Of a stretch of DNA of 28,406 nt, positions 24,203 through 28,406 are shown one piece after another. Every line of letters begins with the position of its first letter. The stretch's first letter is position 1. The stretch is from assembly GCA_002491165.1 (NCBI GenBank), contig DKVK01000026.1, forward strand, positions 1-28,406, written 5' to 3'. The DNA comes from Porphyromonadaceae bacterium UBA7180 (GTDB lineage: Bacteria > Bacteroidota > Bacteroidia > Bacteroidales > Muribaculaceae). A program made the translations under genes and the position numbers. The notes beneath the pieces are model-generated. The model made no database searches and had not been told where the DNA came from. It saw only the letters and a program-made list of their open reading frames with translations.

Positions 24203-24250
24203 AGCAAAAGGGGCGACGGCCGGGGTGGCCCGAGCGCCACCCCTTTTGCT
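24203..24250 (-). terminator. Competing hairpins between the two largest secreted-protein genes
   Basis: An outer 11-bp perfect stem AGCAAAAGGGG/CCCCTTTTGCT (24203-24213 with 24240-24250) and an inner 8-bp stem GGGGTGGC/GCCACCCC (24222-24229 with 24236-24243) share bases 24240-24243 and cannot fully coexist. There is no long T-run on the minus strand after it (CTTTTGCTTCTT). It may terminate only partly or attenuate. Confidence 0.6.
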
Positions 24251-24268
24251 GTTATAAAGAAAGTACGG

Positions 24269-27200
24269 TTAACGGTTCTCGAGTTTCTTGACACCTTTGC
24301 CCACCTTGATGCCGCGGTAGCTTTCGTCTACAGGCACACCCTGGAGGTTGAAAAGATGCTTCTGACTGATTTCACCCTCTATGGCGTCTATGCCGGTGGA
24401 GGGATCTACGGTGAGACGGTACTCGTTGTTTTCCGAGAGGTCCACGTTCCCGACTGTCAGCGGCAGGTAGTCCTTGGCGGTGACGGTCAGAGTGAAGGAG
24501 AGGTCGCGCTGAACCACGGGAATCTCGAATGCCCCGGTGGCGTCGGTGGTGCCTTCATACTTCACGTTGCCGCTGGTCAGCATTACACGGGCGCCCTCGA
24601 TGGGCGAGTTGTCGGCACTGTCGCTCACTCGGCCGGCGAAGGTCGCCACATTCCGATAGGTGATGTAGGCCACCGGCATGTTGCAGGTTTTCGGCGTCTG
24701 CGCGTCCAGGGCTTCCCAGCTGCTGTCGTTCTGCTTGAAGTATGCGGTGCCCGAGCTGTCAGACTCGAAGTTGGTGGTCGAGCCGGTGCCGTTGCAACGT
24801 ATCACTACACGCAGCGCTCCACCGTCGTACTTGAACGGTTCGGCAAGGTCGAAGTCGAGCATCTCGACCGCGCCATATTGTGAACCTTTAGAGCCATACC
24901 GGAAGTCTTTCTGAGCCACGGGCGTCATGCCCTCGGTGTCGAATACCGGGTCGCCCGAGGCGTCGGCAACGTTCTGCATATAGACCGATACGGAGATATC
25001 CACATTGTTATAGCCGCTGAAGTAGCCGTTGTAAGCGAGGCGCGTGATGTCAGAGCCGGCCGGAATATTGATCTTTTCAGCCGGATAGACGGTCTGCGAG
25101 GTGCTGTAGGTGAAGAAGGTGACGACGGGAGCGTTTGTGACGAATCCGTTGGGCTCGCCGAAGCGGTCTTCACCCTCGGTCACCTCATCGACGACGTTCA
25201 TGGTGGAAGGAGCCTGGGCGAAAGAGTCGTCGTAGCCCCACTTGGCCACTACCTGAAGCTGATGCTCTCCGGCTACGTAGGGAGTGAAGTCGAAAGTATA
25301 GAGATGTTCGGACGCGGCGTTGGTACCCCCGACGTTGTTGGCCGCGAGCGCCACACCTTCCCGAGAGGCTATTTCCTCGCCGTTGTCGGTAAGCACCACG
25401 TTATAGGAACCGGCGGCAAACTCCGTAGTATTGACGTTCTGAACCAAGGCGGAGATTGTCTGCGTGTAGTTCACCGTGCCGGTGGCGGGGACGTTCTGGC
25501 TCTTGATGTAGAGGTCACGTGCAGTGGCGAGGGCGATGTCGGTAGTAGCCGTGCCGTCGGTTACAGCCGCGAGCGGTAAGCTGGCGGGGAAGTAGCCCGG
25601 AGCGGTAACGTTCACCGTATAACCCTCCATCTCCTTGAGGAGCTGCACGTTGTAGCGGCCCCGGGCGTCGGTGGTGCCGTAATATTCCACGTCGCCGCTG
25701 CTTACCGTAATCTCGGCGCCGCTGACCGGCTGCGCCGTCTCGGCCGATGTCACTGTTCCTGTGGCGGTCACCGGGTCTGCCTGTATGCCCAGGTAAAGCA
25801 CCGGAGTGGAGGCGTTGTAAGTCTTCGGGACGTAAGTGGCGCTGCTGTCGTAGTCATAGCCGGCGTAGCCGCTGCTGCGGTCGTAGTGGAACTGTGCCGC
25901 GCCCGTTGAGGTCATTTCGCTCTTGAAACGCAAGCGCAGGTTGGAGCCGGTGTAGGTGAAAGGTGTCTCCGAAAGGTCGAGGACAAGCAGTTCGCCGTCG
26001 GTAACCACGGGACAATCCCATTCGGCTATCTCCACGGTGGCGTCCTCCTGGAGGTCGGCCCATACATTGGTGCCCAAAGGCACGTCAGTCACGTCCGTGT
26101 TCTCGATCCATACCTTTACGTTGCCGGAGATGCCGGTTGCCGTGCAATTGCCCGTGAAGGCGATGCGGTTGATCTTCGCACCGGCGGCCAGACCGAGCTT
26201 GTCGGCCTTGTAGATCATGTCGGAATAGGAGTATTTGTTGCGTGCCGAAACCGGCGTCTTGTTGTCTGTGGTGGTAGTTTTGTTGCCCACCTGCACGATG
26301 TTCTTCACCACTTCGGCGTTGATTGCCATGGTTCCGGCTTCGGAGGAGGCTATCACGTCGTTGCCGGAGAGGAGCTGCATCTGCACTGTTGCGGCTCCGG
26401 CGGTATGGTGCGGCGTGAAGGAGAGTGTGAAGGTGCGCTGCTCGCCCGGAGCGAGGGCTGCCGGAGTGTCTGTGGCTACGGTCCGGCCGTCCACAAGAAG
26501 CGCTACGGTGTAGCTTCCCTGCTCTAACTGCGGACCTACGTTGCGTACGGAAACGCTTGCCGATGTGGCCGTGTTGACTTCGGCCGTTTCAGGCAGGTTG
26601 GCGCCGGTGACATAGACGTCATGTGCCACTTCGGCTTTGCGGAAACCGTAAAGTTCCGCGAGGTTAAGGTACGAGGCCGCGATGCCGATATACCAGTCTC
26701 CCGGCTCGATGCCGGAGACGGTGAAGTCCTCGTAAGTGGTGCCCAGGTCGGCGGCGTCGCCGGTCACGGTCACTTCCTGCCACGTGGCGCGGTCAGTGGA
26801 TTTATAGACCTTGAAAGTCGGGTCGTTATATGAGTTGCCGCTCTTGCGCACCTTGGCCGAAAGGGTTTCCCCCTCGCGGACGGTGAGCTTCGGCGTGATG
26901 AGTTTCTTGCCATCCGTGTTGGCCGAAATGTTGGCGCCGGCCGTGGAGTATGACCACGAAGCCTCCGCTATCATGTCATCGGGCAGACGGCTTCCCGCGA
27001 AGTTCTCGAACCACAGCGACGGGTCGAGCATGTTGGCCTTCAGGTTGAGGGTGAAGGGGGAAATCCCCTCGCCGGCAAATTGCAGCCCGGCCGCGCGCGG
27101 GCCGAAGTTGGTGTCCACCTCGGGCGCGATGGCCACGGCAAGATGCTCCCCGGCCTCGAGCGTCAGCGGCGACTCCGAAGTAGCCGTGAAGCCGTCACCC

Positions 27201-28267
27201 ACTGTCATTGTGAACGTCATCGGCGCCGTGCCCGTGTTGTAGACGTACACATTCTCGGTAGCGGCAGAGTTCAGCGACCCGAAGTCGAGAGTCTCGCCGT
27301 TGCTGATGTTATTGTAACCGCTTGTGGTTTCGATGCTTCTCAGCGTGAACTCCGGGCGGTAAGGCACTATCGTTATCGTCTGCCAGTCGGAGTCGCCAGT
27401 AGCGTTCTCGCGCAACGTGAAACTCATCCTTCCGCTCAGCGCCGACGCGTCGGTTATAGTGAAGGTATAATTCTCCGAGGCCGACTGGCCAGGGGCGAGC
27501 GTCGTGCGAACAGGGACGGTGCCCAGCTCAGTGTCGCCGGAGCTCAGCGTCAGCGTATAGTCTGCGTCGCCGGCCGTGAAGGTTGTCTCCCCCTGGTTCT
27601 CCAGCTCCACTGCGAGCGTCAGTTGCAGACTGCCAGTAGCGTCCAGCGTGATGCTGTAGGCCGGGTTATACGACGTTCCCGTATTCGTGAAAGCGGGGAC
27701 CGACGACTCCAGGTCGTAGCCGAGCTTCAGCTTCTCCAGCAGCACCACATCGGCAGTGGCGGCCGAAAAATCGTCGAATGTCACGTTATGGCCGTGGATT
27801 CCGAGGCGCGTCCCTTCCTCGAGGTTGGCAAAACCCACCTCCTGGAACTCTCCGGTCAGTTCCGGCATGATGTCGGGCGTCAGCTCCTCGCCTTTGGTGA
27901 AGCCGCCCGGCTCCGACTCCGCGATTTTATAAAACCGGATGGAACCCGCCGTGCTGTCATACGAATTTTTCACTTTCAGCGTCACACGGCCGCTCACCAC
28001 CGGGGTAATCAGGTAATCGGCGTATGCATCGTAAGTGTTGTACTGCGACACACGTAGCGCCTTGTTCGTTTCACTGATGTCGACCAGAGTCCACGTCGCC
28101 GTATAATACTCGCTACGGTACTTGTGGCCCCAGCCGGCGGGATGGAAATCATCCGACGAGACATCGACATTGTCGAAAGTCTCCAGATAAGGACTTTGCA
28201 CCTCCGCCGCCAAGGGCAACGGCAGCAGCGCAAGGGCCAATCCGAGGGTTAGTAAAGATTTCTTCAT
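24269..28267 (-). CDS. Very large secreted protein with duplicated CARDB-like/jelly-roll/carboxypeptidase-regulatory module, T9SS sorting domain
   Basis: A 1332-residue exported protein. The start is set at the ATG leading into the signal peptide (MKKSLLTLGLALALLPLPLA); a longer frame from 28354 would add 29 residues in front of it. Inferred order: jelly-roll (about 25-170); Ig-like (about 175-305); Hydin/choice-of-anchor D-like (about 310-415); jelly-roll (about 418-545). Then come two copies of a 370-residue unit (550-917 and 918-1288). Each has a CARDB-like domain, a jelly-roll and a carboxypeptidase-regulatory-like domain (SGAEITVSSGDVEYYGTTDA; EGARVMLTSGNVKYEGTTDA). The sorting domain is about 1290-1332 (GIDAIEG; HLFNLQGVPV; KKLENR). 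It should be surface-exposed through the T9SS. Adhesion is likely but not demonstrable; no catalytic domain was seen. It is the first of three minus-strand cargo genes. Confidence 0.85.
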   Translation of the reverse strand: MKKSLLTLGLALALLPLPLAAEVQSPYLETFDNVDVSSDDFHPAGWGHKYRSEYYTATWTLVDISETNKALRVSQYNTYDAYADYLITPVVSGRVTLKVKNSYDSTAGSIRFYKIAESEPGGFTKGEELTPDIMPELTGEFQEVGFANLEEGTRLGIHGHNVTFDDFSAATADVVLLEKLKLGYDLESSVPAFTNTGTSYNPAYSITLDATGSLQLTLAVELENQGETTFTAGDADYTLTLSSGDTELGTVPVRTTLAPGQSASENYTFTITDASALSGRMSFTLRENATGDSDWQTITIVPYRPEFTLRSIETTSGYNNISNGETLDFGSLNSAATENVYVYNTGTAPMTFTMTVGDGFTATSESPLTLEAGEHLAVAIAPEVDTNFGPRAAGLQFAGEGISPFTLNLKANMLDPSLWFENFAGSRLPDDMIAEASWSYSTAGANISANTDGKKLITPKLTVREGETLSAKVRKSGNSYNDPTFKVYKSTDRATWQEVTVTGDAADLGTTYEDFTVSGIEPGDWYIGIAASYLNLAELYGFRKAEVAHDVYVTGANLPETAEVNTATSASVSVRNVGPQLEQGSYTVALLVDGRTVATDTPAALAPGEQRTFTLSFTPHHTAGAATVQMQLLSGNDVIASSEAGTMAINAEVVKNIVQVGNKTTTTDNKTPVSARNKYSYSDMIYKADKLGLAAGAKINRIAFTGNCTATGISGNVKVWIENTDVTDVPLGTNVWADLQEDATVEIAEWDCPVVTDGELLVLDLSETPFTYTGSNLRLRFKSEMTSTGAAQFHYDRSSGYAGYDYDSSATYVPKTYNASTPVLYLGIQADPVTATGTVTSAETAQPVSGAEITVSSGDVEYYGTTDARGRYNVQLLKEMEGYTVNVTAPGYFPASLPLAAVTDGTATTDIALATARDLYIKSQNVPATGTVNYTQTISALVQNVNTTEFAAGSYNVVLTDNGEEIASREGVALAANNVGGTNAASEHLYTFDFTPYVAGEHQLQVVAKWGYDDSFAQAPSTMNVVDEVTEGEDRFGEPNGFVTNAPVVTFFTYSTSQTVYPAEKINIPAGSDITRLAYNGYFSGYNNVDISVSVYMQNVADASGDPVFDTEGMTPVAQKDFRYGSKGSQYGAVEMLDFDLAEPFKYDGGALRVVIRCNGTGSTTNFESDSSGTAYFKQNDSSWEALDAQTPKTCNMPVAYITYRNVATFAGRVSDSADNSPIEGARVMLTSGNVKYEGTTDATGAFEIPVVQRDLSFTLTVTAKDYLPLTVGNVDLSENNEYRLTVDPSTGIDAIEGEISQKHLFNLQGVPVDESYRGIKVGKGVKKLENR

Positions 28268-28406
28268 ATAAACATCTATTAGATAGTTAATTATCAAAAC
28301 AGCAGGCAACCTTCTGAAACGCGGGTTCTTATTTATTTTGCCAGTAGTGTGCAAAATACTCCGCAGTTTACCAAGTAAGGGCAGTGTATAGTACTCCCCG
28401 TTTTTC
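28268..28406 (-). promoter_or_regulatory. Upstream region of the largest secreted-protein gene
   Basis: This A+T-rich stretch should hold the promoter of the minus-strand cargo genes. The only near match to TAnnTTTG read on the minus strand is TATTTTG (around 28352-28358), one base short and without a proper -33 partner. No gene is supported here. Confidence 0.3.

Overview
The window reads as a chromosomal segment of a Bacteroidota bacterium, most likely order Bacteroidales. Evidence: a near-complete type IX secretion (T9SS)/gliding core, several secreted proteins with T9SS-type C-terminal sorting domains, promoters matching the Bacteroidetes consensus (TTTG - about 20 nt - TAnnTTTG) and no Shine-Dalgarno sequences. 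The G+C-rich coding DNA and the style of the sorting domains suggest something like Muribaculaceae, but that is inference.

Layout. (1) 250-417, minus: a 55-residue 2[4Fe-4S] ferredoxin with its own promoter and terminator. (2) 630-7517, plus: six-gene T9SS operon porT - porP/sprF - gldK - gldL - gldM - gldN, coding the OM-associated K/N ring, the GldLM proton-driven motor and two outer-membrane beta-barrel proteins. (3) 7662-10575: three glycosyltransferases, one on minus and two on plus, reading outward from one very short region with overlapping divergent promoters. (4) 10638-12726, plus: gldE (CNNM/CBS/CorC membrane protein) and a phosphopantetheinyl transferase, with a strong promoter and terminator. 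(5) 13040-14377, plus: a lone secreted DUF3298/RsiV-like protein in A+T-rich surroundings. (6) 14715-18915, plus: a three-gene secreted-protein operon (a tiny sorting-domain protein, a tandem lectin-fold-like protein, a multidomain adhesin-like protein). (7) 28267-19129, minus: three large secreted proteins built from jelly-roll, Fn3, CARDB-like and carboxypeptidase-regulatory-like modules, each ending in a sorting domain.

How they may work together: GldK/N/L/M with PorP and PorT form most of the trans-envelope export machine. Five proteins in the right half look like its cargo. The glycosyltransferases could contribute surface polysaccharide or lipopolysaccharide of the type to which T9SS cargo is anchored in Porphyromonas, but this link is only inferred from proximity. 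The SprA/Sov translocon, SprE/PorW, the PorU/V sortase and PorX/Y are not in the window.

Most notable observations: a GldM that appears to lack the second periplasmic domain; a machine-plus-cargo arrangement; a 370-residue three-domain module duplicated in tandem in the largest cargo; face-to-face divergent promoters, one predicting a leaderless transcript; and a short GI-x-x-I/V motif at the start of all five sorting domains. I saw no tRNA, rRNA, CRISPR array, insertion sequence or phage gene.
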